64,000 bases of DNA, taken from contig JABAKD010000012.1 of assembly GCA_012845835.1 (NCBI GenBank), positions 7,441,233 to 7,505,232 on the forward strand. The letters run 5' to 3'. Shown here piece by piece: positions 43,447-56,800 of this stretch. Position numbers and translations under genes: made by a program. Numbering within the stretch: position 1 is the stretch's first letter; each line of letters starts with the position of its first letter. Below the pieces are notes generated by a model. That model saw only the letters and a list, made by a program, of their open reading frames with translations. It had not been told where the DNA came from and made no database searches. Source of the stretch: Undaria pinnatifida. Lineage: Eukaryota > Sar > Phaeophyceae > Laminariales > Alariaceae.

Positions 43447-44134
43447 GGGTCATTTCTAACGACACGTTTTTGGCAAGTTTCTTGTTTTTTTAAATTCTGA
43501 CTTGCCAAAATGGCAAAAAACTTGTCAAAGTATTTTTGGATACTTCCGTTCCGCTTCGTTGGCAAGTTTTGGAAAGTAAGATTTGCCATTTCATTTGCCA
43601 TTTTAGGCCAATAACGCCAACGCAAGATTGTACAAACCAGACCACCTTACGACGCTCGATGCTAGACTTGCTCTAACTTCTGTAATAGCGGGAGGTACGG
43701 AGGATATACGGTGTCGTTGGCAGCAGCTATGATAGTGCTGGCGACGCCGGCTGTGAGACCCGCGTAGATGCCACATGGGCGTCGTTTTGTGAGGGTGCTG
43801 AAGTATCGTTACGAACAGCAGCCGCCCTAGCTTTTCTCAGGCGAATTTGGCCGGGCTGGAAGTACTGCCAACTTCTAAGGTACATGGGCTGTGCCTGCAG
43901 TCCTTTCTACGCCAGCATTTGCTCCATAGAGAGCGTCGGCGTGCCGTTGGCTCCCTGTTGCTGCTGTTGCTGTGAAAGGTTTGAATGGAATCTGAGGGCG
44001 TTATGGTGACAAGACCTGCGAAATGCGCAGTGTTTCGCGATAGAAAGTTTTGTCGTCTTTTTAAAGTGTTGCCAATTTTTTCTTGCCACAATAGCAAGTT
44101 TTTGGAAATTTCATTCGGTCGTTAGAAGCGACTT
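43447..44134. mobile_element. second PIF/Harbinger-like element
   Basis: Left end GGGTCATTTCTAACGAC, right inverse AAGTCGCTTCTAACGAC, with TTA on both sides (43444-43446, 44135-44137). Internal TTGGCAAGTT/AACTTGCCA-type inverted repeats lie near both ends. TIR identity is imperfect. On the - strand the interior has an open frame with a run of five glutamines but no transposase motif. Confidence 0.65.
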
Positions 44135-44819
44135 TTAATATTTGTATACCGCCTCCATTTTCAGCCCAAGATCGCCAATCCGTCTGTTTATGTATCGTTT
44201 AATTTTGCTTATGGTATACATAAAATATAATTCGTGCTTTGTTTAGCTTGGGCACTCATGAAAATGTCTTCATATTTTTTTATTTTTTGCGACGTCCGTG
44301 CTTCCTGCGAACGTCGCCTTTGATTCGACTGGAGAAGCGTCAGAAATGGTTGCGTCTGAACTTTGAAACTTTTGTTTGGCGGCGATTGGCGTAACGTTTC
44401 CGTGCGGTACCGCCATGTGAAGGCCAGCGCGGTATACCAGGTATAAGACGGCGTGCCGCTCACAAGTTCGCCCTCAGCACGCTGTTCATCTTTAACTATT
44501 TTCGAGCGAATGGGAGTTTTCCATTTTTAAACCACACCCATGAATTAATAGGGACCCCTTTCGAGATAGCTGGAGCCGGATTATGCGTCCGCCACCGCCG
44601 CCCACGACCAACGCACATACGTTGCCGACGGTTACAAATCTTTTGCTTCGCGAGTTCTTAGCGACAACCTTACTATCTATGGTGAAGAGTCTCCGTACGG
44701 TGCCGTCACGAGCAGACCCGTCTGGTGTATACGGCGGTGTGTTTTTTTGCGTTAACGCACAGGATTATATAGTCGTGTTACTGTATAGATATCAATTCTT
44801 GTTCGTTTTTTTCATCTAG

Positions 44820-47800
44820 TCGGATCGTTTTTGCAAAGTCGCAACGTCGATCCAACATTACAATGCGCGCTGGCTACCCTGAAACAGGAGCGCTGCGTAG
44901 AAATGGCGATGGAGCTTTTCGAGCTGAAGGCCAAGTTTGACGAGCAAGAGAAGGACCTGCAGTTGTCCAGGACGGAAGCAGAGGCTAGAGAGCGCGACTT
45001 CAAGGTGCACGGTACATGGCTGGTAGTCGGCATCGCTTTTGAAGACCGGATAAATCGCTTTCCGCCGTTTGCTTTAGAGGTCTGGTTAATCATGTATACT
45101 CTGTTGTTGTCGTTATCACATTAACTCGTCGTCGCCATACTCAAGTCTGTAGTCACAAGGCAAGCTCCAGTCGCTCAAATACAAGGCGCCAGTCCCTCGA
45201 ATACCACAGGAAAAAATAAAACTAAACCAAAGGGATACGCTGTGTAATTACAGAAACCTGGAGGGTCACACCTCGATCGGCTGTGGAAGCGATGACCTGC
45301 GAGCGGGACGCGTAGTGAAGCAGAGTCAACGCTATATGTACTGTGATATACCGGTATAGACCACTGTAATCTGGATGGTTCACCTTTTGTGCACGGGTGC
45401 GCTAATTTATTTTGGCATCTCGACTCTGTTTCCTCCTTCCACTCATTAACACCCCCCCCCCCTTTCCCTAGTAGGGATGCGAAGGTTCATGGTCATACGA
45501 CTACGGCCATGCACAAACTGAGTACCCCCCCCCCCCCTTCTACCCAATACACCTCACGGCGCTTCGCGCTTGCTGCAAGCAATGTCCGCCTGGTTGGTGA
45601 AAACGCGACGTGCTCCGTCCCGGCATAGTAGGGATGCGAAGGTTCATGGTCATACGACTACGGCCATGCACAAATAGAGTACACCCCTGCCCCGCGTGGT
45701 CATGGGGCTTGGGAACTCGGGCCGATCACTTTTCCGCACCCGACTATTCGCGTTTGCAATAGCCCTTAATCCTTTTAGAACGTCATACACATTTTTGGGC
45801 ACATATTACTAGGAAGTAGTGTGCGGTATATTTTTTGCAGCACCAGAAGGTTCAACTCTGTTTGAACTACACCCACGTTGGGGTAAACCTCGTGAAAAGT
45901 CTTCGCAGCTGGTGCTCTTATGTGCTCTCTACGTTGAGGTCGCTCTCTTGATATCTAGCTCAGCCGCCCTGTTGCACTCTCGTGAAGCATTTGGGGCTGG
46001 TGCTCTTATGTGCTCTCTATGATGGAGTTTATTTCTCGTTATCACACTCAGCCCCCTGTGTGTGCGTGTTTTTTCTCCGTGGCCTTTCTTGTCTCCGAGG
46101 TAGGAGGTGCAAAAGGTGTGCGAGGGCGAACGGCGTAGCTCGAAGTCTTCCATGAGGAGGGTCACCACATTGGAGGAGGCCAACAGGTGCTTTTATAACA
46201 TTGCTAACAAGTGTTTGTGTGAAGACGCAGGCAGCGCAGCGGGCGAGCTGCCCCAGAGGCAGCATAAAAGTGGGCGAACCGCTCAAAACGAGCGGTTTCA
46301 GTTTCTGCGAGGAGACGTAGGGTGTTCATTTCTTTTAATCCACCGTGTCTGTTTATCTGTTGGCCGCTCCAGCGTGACGCCGTTATCACGTACGCTCATC
46401 TGACAAACATTTGGTATTGTGTACTATTAATACTCTTGACGGGAATGTAAGGGACGTTAGGGTATCCAATCCCTCCCCAACGGTGTTTTTTACGCTTCCG
46501 TTCAGGGGGGTAAGTTTCAGTGGACGGGGCCCAGGACGGGGGGAACGAGTACCCCCCCTGTGTTCGGACCGGGGGTGGAGCGTTCCTTGCTTTGTTTATT
46601 GAGTGTTTCCCTTTCTATGATCAGCACATTTTACACAACTATTTCAAATACGTCAGCTGCGAGTCCGAGGTTTAAGTGGTCGACAGTCCGCTTTACAACG
46701 TGCATAAGCTTTTAATCCTGCGTGAGACATTACTTTTGGCCGCGATTCGTGGCCCAGAATATTGAATTTTTAATTTTATAATCCCCCCGTTTTATTGCGG
46801 TGAAGAGTAAAATTGAGCGAAGAAACACCGATCTGCGCCTGGACAACCTAACGCCCTCCCTTACACGACCAAGACGCTTCTATTCCCGCGCGATGAAAAA
46901 ATGTTGCCCGCGATTCGTATCTCAAAGTAATGTCGATATTACTTCATGTGTTTTTGCGGTGTACAGTTAAACTGGGCGAGGGAAACGCCGATCTGCCCCT
47001 GCATGACCTCGAGCGTTCCCCTTTAGATGACAAAGAGCTTCTATTCCCACGCGACCAAAAAAATCTAGCCACGACTCGTGCCCCAAAGCAATGTCGAACA
47101 ACCCACCCACTTTTTGAGGTGCACAGTCAAGTTGGCGAGGAGAGCGCCAGGCTGCGCCTTGACAACCGAGCCCGTTTACATGACCGAACTGTATAATCCT
47201 GCGCGATGCTCATCCAAATGTCCTAACCCTACGATATTTTTATTATTATTTGTGATTCGTGTCTCATGGTAACGTTGTGTGGTGCACAACATACTGGGCT
47301 AGGAAAACGCCGATCTGCGCCTGGAAAATCTTGCGCTTTGCTTTACACGACCAAGATGGTTATATTCCTGCGCGATACTCATTAAAAAATGCTAGCCGTG
47401 ATTTGAGCCGCAAGGTATTATCGAATATCAATAATCCGCTCGAATATCAATAATCCGCCCGCTTTTTGTGGCGACAGCAAATTGAGCGAGGAAAACGCCG
47501 ATCTGCGCTTGGACAAGGAACGCCTCCTCGGAGTGGTACGGAGGCATAAGGAGGCGGGACGGTCGGAATCGGTGGCCGCGCACAGGGATCGCATCCGAAA
47601 GCGTAACATGTCGGAAAAGGAGGTACAGTGGTCCTGTGTTGGCCCTTTCGAGGCCCATATTTTTAGATCAAATCGTTGTTTAGGACGCAATGTATGGGTA
47701 CCAAAGGGTTTGATCTAGTCGGTTCTACATCCATCTCTGCGACGAGGTGCCGCGTCGATTGCCATTGAATCAACGCGGGAGTAGTAACCCTGGAGAGAAG

Positions 47801-50800
47801 TCTCCGGCTGTTCGCAGCAGAGGCGTCTCATTGAGCCCAAGTTACAGCCTGGTACGAATTAAAGCGACGACGGAATGTTACAACAGGAATATGGCGGTGG
47901 TGGAGGTGAGGTGGTGGAGGTGATCGAGGAGCTTATCACTGGGCTGGGAGAAATCAAGATACTCAGGAAGACCGTGAAGCAGCAAGCTATCCGCTTTCTC
48001 TTGGCACGGGCAGCGTGCTCCTTCGCTGGTCTTGTTCAGCATCTAGATATCTTCCAGCTGGGTGATAAACTCTTCGCTTCCCTTCCCCACCTCACCGTCG
48101 CCACACCATCATACTACTGTAGGGTGTTCGCGATGTACCATATGTGGTTTGGTAGGAAAACGTATAATGCTAGTATTAAACCCAACGACTATCACATTGG
48201 GCAATCCAACCCACGATAAAAAGGTTAGACATTGCAAATATGTGGGATTTTTTATTTTCATCTACCTTAGCGTGGGTTGAGGTTGGCTGTGGGTTATGAC
48301 ATACGTCGGTTTTGATACTACTTTAGTATTATATGCTTTCCTACCCAACGAAATTTGGTATACCGCAAACACCCTATTCTGCTGCTAGAAAGTCAGACAG
48401 CATGCCGAGGTGTCGAAAATGATTAAGGCGAGTACAGCGTCGGCCACAGTCAGCAGTTCAAACTACCGGAGTAGGGTGTGTCTCAACTGCCATGCAAGGA
48501 GCTGCATGAAGCGCGTGCAGCATAGTGATGCTTGCACTGATGCGCACTCTGCCTAGCCGCTTGATAAGATTGCGATAATCGTTGTTTAGGTCACAATACA
48601 TGCGCCCTAAAGGGTTTAATCTAGTCGGTTCTACTTTCTCTCTGCCACGAGGTGCCGCGTCGATTGCCATTAAATCAATGCGGGGGGAGTAGCCCTGGAT
48701 GGGAGTCTTCGGTTGTTCGCAGCAGAGACGCCTCGTTGATCCCAAACTACAGCCTGGTACGAATAAAAGTGTCGACGGATTGTATCAACAGGACTATGGC
48801 GGTGGTGGTGGTGGAGGTGAGGTAGTGGAGGCGATCATGGAGTATATCGCTAGGCTGGAAGAAGTCAACATGCTAAAGAAGACCGCGAAGCAGCAAAGCT
48901 ATCCGCGTTTCTCTTGACACCGGCAGCGTGTTCCATCGCTGGTCTTGTTCAGCATGTGGAGTTCTTCCAGCTGAGCAATATGCCCCTTGCTCACGTCCAC
49001 CACCTCACCTCCACCATCACCAGCAGCACCACATTCTGTCCCTAGAAAGTAAGATACATGTCGAACTGTCGAACACGAAGAGGTCGATTACAGCGTCGGC
49101 CACACGAAGCAGTCCAAACTAGCGGAGTAGGGTGTGTCTGCACTGCCGTTCAAAGCTGACCGAAGCCTGTACAGCATGGTGGTGCTTGGGCTGATACACC
49201 CTTTTCTAGCCGCTCGATAATATCGCGATATAGGTTGTTTTGGTGTCAATACGGCAATAGATTGGTCCCAAAGGGGTTAATACATTTCGAGGTTTACATC
49301 TATCTCTGCGGCGACGTGTGCAGTCAATTGCCATCAAATGAATGCGGAGGTAGTAGCCCTGGGTGGGAGCTTCCGGCTGTTTGCAGCAGGGGCGTCCAAA
49401 CGACAGCCTGGTACGAATTAAAGCGTCGACAGAATGTTACAGCATGAATTTGGCGGTGGTGTTAGTGGTGGTAGAGGTAAGGTAGTGGAGGTGATTGGGG
49501 GTCATATCGCTAGGCTGGAAGAAGTCAATATCCTCGAGAAGACCGTGAAGCAGCAAAATTATCCGCGTCCCGGCGGGCGCGGGCAGCTTGCTCGTTCGCT
49601 TGTCTTGTTCAGCATATGGACCTCGTCCAGCTGAGCGATATGCCCCTTGCTCACGTCCACCACCTCACCTCCAAAATCGTCATCAACAGCGCATTCTGTC
49701 GCTAGAAAGTAAGATACAATGTCGACCTGTCGAACAAGAAGACGATTACAACGTCGGTGCGAAGCAGTCCAAACTACCGGAATAGGGCGTGTCTCAACTA
49801 TCATGCAAGGATCTTGCAAATATCATGCAAGGATAATGGTGGTGCTCGTACTGATGCACGCTCTTCCTACCCGCTCGATAATATCGCGATAGTCGTTTTT
49901 TTGGTCGCAATACATGGGTCCCCAAGAGGTAACTCCATGTCGCGTGTACATCTACCAGGGTATCTCTCTGCGACGAGGTGCCGCGTCGATTACCTGCACA
50001 CCAATGAGGGGGTAGTAGCCTCCGTGAGAGTATCCGGCTGATTGCAGCAGAGATACCTCGTTAATACCAAACTATGATCTGGTACTTATTGAAGCAACGG
50101 CGGAATGTTACAACAGGAATCTGGCGGTGGTGGTGAGGTGGTGGAGGTGGTCGAGGAGCCTATCACTAGGCTGGGAGAAGTCAGAATACTCAAGAAGACC
50201 GTGAAGCAGCAAACTATCCGCGTTCCTCTTGGAAAGGGCGTCTTGCTCCTTCACTGGTCTTGTTCAGCCCCTGGACCTGTTCCAGCTGAGCACTATGCCC
50301 CTTGCTCACCTTCATTACCTCACCGCCAACGCCACCATCATATCAGAGGGTTTGCGATATATACCGGATGTGGTTGGGTATGAAATGTATAACATTAATA
50401 TTGAAATCGATGAACGTCACAACCCAAGGCCACCTCAACCCGCGGCAAAGAGGTTATGAATATAAAATGGTAGGATGTTCTAGTCTAAACTATTTTTTGT
50501 TGGGTTGGGTTGGCCTTGGGTTATATGACATTAGTGGCTTTCAATATTTTTTAATAGTATTACATGTTTTCCTACCCAACTAAATTTGGTATCCCGCAAA
50601 CATTCCGTTCTGCTGCTAGAAAAGCAAGATGAGATGCCGAGGTGCCGAAAAATATTAAGGCTATTACGGCATCTCGACGTGCGAAGCAGTCCAAACTACT
50701 GGAGTAGCATGTGTCTCAACTGCCATGCAAGGAGCTGAATGAAGCGTGTTCGGCATGGTGATGGGTGTACTGGTGCACGCCATGCCTAGCCGCTCGATTA

Positions 50801-53800
50801 TATCGCGATAATAGTTGTTTTGGTCGCAATACATGGATCGCAAAAAGTTTAATCTAGTCGATTTTACATTTACCTCTCTACGACGAGGTGCCGCGTCGAT
50901 TGCCAACAAAACAATACGGGACGTAGTAGCCCTGGGCGGGAGTCTCCGGCTGATTGCGGTAGAGACGCATCATTATTCACAAACTAGAACCTGGTACGAA
51001 ATTGAAACAACAACGGCATGATAACAACAGGACTCTGTCGGAGGTGGTGGTGAGGTGTGAAGGTGATCGAGGACCATATCGCTAGGCGGGGAGAAGTCAA
51101 GATGCTCAACGAGACCGTGAAGCAGCAAGCTACCTGCGTTCCTCTTGGCACGGTCAGCTTATTCCTTGGCTGATATTGTTCAGTGCCTAGAGCTCCTATA
51201 GCTGAGCGATATGCTCCTCGCTCACCTCCACCACCTTACCTCCACCATCATCACCACCACCATCACCATCACCGATTATGTCGCTAAAAAAGTAAGATGA
51301 GATGTCGAGGTGTCGAAAAGAAAGAGACCATTACAGCATCGGCCACGTGAAGGCGCGGAAGCATCCGGGATAGGATGTGTCTCTACTGTCATGCAAGGAG
51401 CTGTACAAACCGCGTGCAGCGTTGTGATATTTGTCATGTGCCCTCTTCCTAGTCGCTTGATCGCATCACAACACAACCGTTGTTGTTTAGGTCTCAGTGC
51501 ATGGGTCCCAAAGGAGCTAATCTACGTCAGATCTCCATCGATCTCCGAGCAAAAGCCAAAATTGCAGCCACATTTTTTAAGCGGGCAGCTTCACACCAGA
51601 CGCTTTCGCAGTGAATGGGTCTGAAAGGGGTGTAATCTATTTCGGGGTAATGTTTATATCTACGAGCACAAGCAACTATGTGTAGCCTCGTCTTCGAATT
51701 GCCCAGCTTCACGGAAGACGGCGGCGCGATTGTTTCGCGTGAAAACGATATTTGCAAGGATAAGTTCTGTAGGGTACCCACAGATCTATACCGGGGGTAA
51801 TTACCCTCTGTTTTACCCTACTGAAGAGTTCTGTGAGTTCTGTGACCGTAGCTCCACCATACCCTACACTTCTGTGAGTTCTGTGACGGTTGCACCACAG
51901 TACCCTACACTTCTGTGAGGTTCTGTAGCACATCCGATACCACACAGAGATTACCCTCGGGTTCTGTATACAATACCCTAACTCTTCTGTGAGTTCTGTG
52001 GCGGTCGTGCCACAATACCCTACACTTCTGTGAGTTCTGTAGCACGTCCCGTACCCCACAGAGATTACCCTTCTGTTCTGTAACAGATCCAATACCCTAC
52101 ATACATTACCCGTACCCTACATAACTTATCATTGGATTTTTGTGTGAAAACCAAAGGTGAACCGGTGCGACTTGGCTTCGGCGAAGCTAGGGCTCAAGGC
52201 AACTCGACAGGAGAACGATCGCCTGCTCTTGGCGGCTAGGAGACAAGCCAGCCGCGTACGCGACCTCGAGGTAGGATAGCTTGAGTATGGGCCAGCGGCA
52301 GTCGTCCTTGTAGTTTTCGGTGATGCTGGTGTTCTAATATTAGCTGGTGTACTTTCTTATGCACAGGAAGTGTTGTTCTTGTTTCGTCACCGCAAGTGCG
52401 AGAGCTTGAGCTGTAAAATTTCGATGCAAACCGACGGCCAGTGGTAACTCTGAACCCTCTGCGCGATCAAATGAGGGCAAATGCCGGGGACATGAAAGGA
52501 CGGCACGTGTGACCGCGGCTTATCGAGAATGCCGCTAAGAATGAAACCTTCTACCTTAAGATTTGACGTAATATTATCGCAAAGAAGTTAACGTACAGCG
52601 CGGCATCATGGAGCACAATGCCGCGGGAACGATCGGGACCCAGTCGGTGCACATTTTGATGGCCACGTCCCAGGTTTGTGCCTGGTCTGCAGGGTCGGGT
52701 TATTGCGTTTGTTGCACCTTGGCAGGTTCTGGAATTGACAGCTTTCGCAACCAGACGTTCTTGCGCACGCTTTGGATGCGATACACACGAACGTTTTTGT
52801 TTTCGCACCCAAGCTTCGCCTTCGTTTGTGCACAACGTCTGGGCCGTGCGACGGCATACACATTATACGTATTCTCTAGATCTATACCTGGCATACATTA
52901 TGCTTTAGCTTTAGTGTTTGCGTTGTGCTGAGTAAGGTTCATAAACACAAATGTTACCAGGCATTAAATACCATGCTTCCCCCCAACTCTGCTCGTTTTA
53001 CTCGAAAGCAAGCCCAACCATATATATATATATTTTTTCCTCTGTCCCGAAAGTAAACTACGTTATGGGTGTCAGAGCATATCTCGCCGATGGACGTACC
53101 CATGACGTTATGGTTAGGTGTCATGGGAAGCGCTAGATACGTAGACGGCCATGAAAAAAAAAAAAAAATGGACTCTTACGTTCTGAGAATTCGCGGGTCA
53201 CAAATAGGAATATTTTGGGAATATTTTGGGAATATTTTGGGAATATTTCGAGAATATTGCGAGAATATTTCGAGAATATTTCGAGAATATTTTCGAGAAT
53301 ATTTTCGAGAATATTTCGAGAATGTTTTGGGGTTTAACCCCCCCTGTCCTCCACAACCGCCCCACAACGGTGGAAAATGACATCCAGACACCCCCACGGA
53401 GTAAACGGGGCGCGGAACTACCAGTGGGCCGCCGTTACGCCATGGCGGTGGAGATAGCGCTGTCGCTGTACATTCCCACCGGTAAAGTCGGATGCCAAAA
53501 GGCGTTGTTGCAGCCTTTCTTGTAACGCAGCCTGCCCAGTCGCCTGGCTTGAACGTACACGACTTGGGCTTCTTCGCGTCTCTTAAGTTAAGGGTGTGGG
53601 GGATGAACGCCAGTTCGATAGACGAGTTGGTAGAGACTATCCTCCAACAGTACGAGGAGCACGACGGCGAGACTTCAGAACGGGTGTGGCAAAGCCTTTT
53701 CAAGGTTTACAACCAAACACTCCGTAAGATGGGCGATAACGGCTTTGAAGTAGAGCACACCTGAGTGAAGAAGCGGCAGAGGGCAGGAACGCTGGAAAGG

Positions 53801-56800
53801 GTGGTAAAATATGATCAGGAGGCCTTCAGTAAGGCCTGGGACCATCTAGCATCAAGCCCCAGCGGCGGCGAGGACGACTATTTTTTTATTTTTTATTTTT
53901 ATTTTTTCCGTCACTTTTTAGCCTCCCGAAAAGGGGCAAAATACGGCCATATTTAGGCCGACTGATTTTTTTTTCGGCCGTTCATGCATGCAGGAGGGTG
54001 CATGCAAGGAAAAAAAAGCGGGGTTCAACTAGAAAGACACCGAAGATTTGAAATATAATTCCGCCTACGGCATCGGGCACGGTTAAGGGTCCGCGTGATC
54101 ATAACGTAGTTTACTTTTTGGACAGAGGAAATATGCTCTTAAAAACGCGCAAATATACCACATGAATTGTGAGCATGCTGGATATAAGCCTTCTCTCGTT
54201 TCACCCCCCTTTGGTAACCTGCCGCTCGTGTAAATCCTCCCAGGCACGCACTGAAGTGCTGGCGAGGAGGGTGGTACAGCTGGAGGAAGAGGCGGATGCC
54301 GAGAGGGAAGAAAAGGTGTGGGGGTAACGGTGGTTGGTTCTAACGGCGCTGCATCACTAGAGCACGCAGTTGGCTGGGCTGAGTAGAGGTTCGGGTAGAG
54401 TAAAATAAAGTGACTTAACAGTAGAGCACACAGTAGCTGGTGCTGAATAGAGGTTCGGGCAGAGTAAATCAGTGTAAATGAGCGTAGAACATACCGTAGC
54501 TAGTGCTGATTAAAGGTTCCGGCAGACTAAAACAGATCGACTTGACACCTCGCAGCACTGGCGTCCACGCTGCCTAGACTGACAGGTTCGTATCCGTAAA
54601 CCGCCTTATTTTCCAGCGCAATACCAAAATAATACATTGGGTTGTTACCGCAAGACCCAAAATGTCTAATGGAATAGTTGTTGCAAGACCCAAATATCAA
54701 ATTGAGTTGTTCTAGCAATACCCATATGCTGAATCGAGTCGTTCTGGCGCTATAAAGTATTGTGCCTGCTTTTTTTCGCGCTATCGTACCGTGTTGATGA
54801 CGCTGGTGGTGCTGCTATTAGACCCCCGTAAGCAAGCTGTAAAATGCAAGCAGCGAAAACGCACTACGAGAAAGCCGTAAATCTGCCGAAGGGGCAGAGG
54901 GCACGAGAAAGCCGTAAATCTGCCGAAGGGGCAGAGGGCAATTCGATCAAGGAGAAAGGGCAATTTTATCGTGGTGCTGAGGGAGTTGTGGGAAAATTGG
55001 CGTGTGGAAGTTGTGCACCTCCTTATCAATCTAATACCCCGATGCTACGTTTAGCTTTGGTGTCGCAGTCTCTTTCCTTGTGGAAGTACTCGTCCTTTGA
55101 CAGCTCGCTCTGCGACCGCTTTAGAATATTGCGAGTGACGCCTGCTTCATGGCCAACGTCGACTCTGAATTTTTGAGAAGATGTGGTGTCGACCCAGGGG
55201 CACACGATAGAAACAGAAATTAGGTCACATTCCTAGAAGGTCCTAATTAAGAACAAACCAGTAGGGCGTGATTCATGTACGACGAAAAGCCATCATTTTT
55301 TCGTTTTTTTAAACTCTTACTAGATTTTATTCGTAGTATATCCGCCCTCCCCCTTTTCGACGTATTCGTTTTCCGTGCACCCCTGGTGGACTTGGCGTGC
55401 CATTCTCAGCAGACAGAATGGAGCACAGATTAAGTCAAAGGAGGCGCCCTTGAGGACCAATGCCGAGTCGAAAGTTAAAAAAATCTTGTTTCGCCTTGAT
55501 GTTCCATTCGTTCTCAGCAGATAACATGTAAGACATAGGACGGCGGTGCTCTACACCTGTTATCGGCTGCAGTGTTTTTCCCCTCGGGGTTTCACGCGAC
55601 TCGATTGTTCATGGTGACGCTTGTTTGCAAACAAAGGACACCGTTGAGCGAAAAGACCTTCGGGATCACAACCTCCGCCGTGAAGTTGATGAGAGAATGC
55701 TGGTTGCACTTGTTACATGTATACCGTAACCACTGAGCTAATATTACAGCGGCCCGCGCTGACCGCTAGGCCAGTGGTTGTGATGCGTGTCGAACACTCG
55801 TTATTTCGAGAGGTAGTTGATGAAGTCATTCTCGACTCATTTCGTATGCCCCCTCCCGCTCTTCCTGGGTTCTCCATGCTCTTGTCGGTAAAAACACAAT
55901 CCCTGCGACACAACCGCAACACGACGACAGGCGACTATGCAACAGGAGGCCCTTAATGCGATGACGTCGGAGCGAAGAGCTAAGTCAGATATGGAACACG
56001 AGGCACTGCTGCGACTGGAAGCAACGGAGCGGGCTTCCTGCGCAGAGAGGGCAGAGAAGGAGGCCCGAGAAGCTAGGGAAGTCGTCGAGCTGGAGGCCAA
56101 GGCTTTGCGAGCACAGGTACTGTATACAGCAGAGGGCCCGATTTAAGAGCGTCCATAATTAGAGGAACCGGACTCAAGAGCAGTCAAGCCGATTTACCAT
56201 GCCTTTGACGTATTTGCTACCAGATACAATCTACCTGGTTCATGATTTTAACGTCTATACAACTGTACGCTTTCCTTGTGCAGCGCGTCTTGTTCATGGA
56301 CGGGTGCTGAACGATGTGTCGAACACGCTCGTCGTTGATGCCGATCGCTTTACGCCATTCGTGGCTTCACACCTCATGTGCTGATTGCTCCCCACCCGTT
56401 ATGGCTTCATATCTTCTGTGCTGATCGCTTCACACCTTCTGTGGCTTGATACCCTGTGTTTGGCAGCTAGTAACGGCGGCGGAGCTCCTGCAGGCGAAGG
56501 ACTCGGCACGCGCAAAGCATCAGGGCAGCGTAGCGAGATATCAGAAGGTAGGGGGGCGGCAGCAGGTTGACACTTCAACGCCCGTTTCTGAGCTACAGCC
56601 AATCGATTCCATGCGGGGAACGTAGAGGCGAAACGGTGACGTTGCCTGTTTTTGATTGTGCTCTGGCGTAAGGTTGGTGGCCATGCCGGTCGACTTTGCT
56701 CCCTGTTGCTGTTTCCGGGTATTAATTCCAACGCCAGCAAGCTCATTCATGTTCGTATGTTTTTCGTTCATACTTTTGTGTCGGGTACTTCATGTCTCTA

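Larger units (their letters stand above)
47665..51600. repeat. tandem array of foldback units of about 650 bp
   Basis: Units start at about 47670, 48577, 49225, 49885, 50805 and a partial at 51475. Each has GTTTAGGTCGCAATACATGG-like sequence, ACGAGGTGCCGCGTCGATTG, AGTCTCCGGCTG, GCCTGGTACGAATTAAAGC and then a long inverted repeat: GGTGGAGGTGAGGTGGTGGA, TATCGCTAGGCTGGAAGAAG, AGACCGTGAAGCAGCA; the right arm inverts these (CAGCTGAGCGATATGCCCCT, CACCTCACCTCCA). In unit 3 the arms are about 49455-49560 and 49575-49690. Two units are about 255 bp longer because each contains the same MITE. It fills the coiled-coil intron between 47622 and 52157. A stray fragment lies at 12985-13030. Confidence 0.88.

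Noticed and set aside
47665-51600. CRISPR-like array
   Set aside because: Units are hundreds of bases long, with internal inverted repeats and a MITE; there are no short regular spacers and the DNA is eukaryotic.
52361-52446. Possible coiled-coil exon after GCACAG reading EVLFLFRHRKCESL
   Set aside because: Not heptad-like, ends in a stop, and its only donor has a phase that does not fit the exon at 54244.
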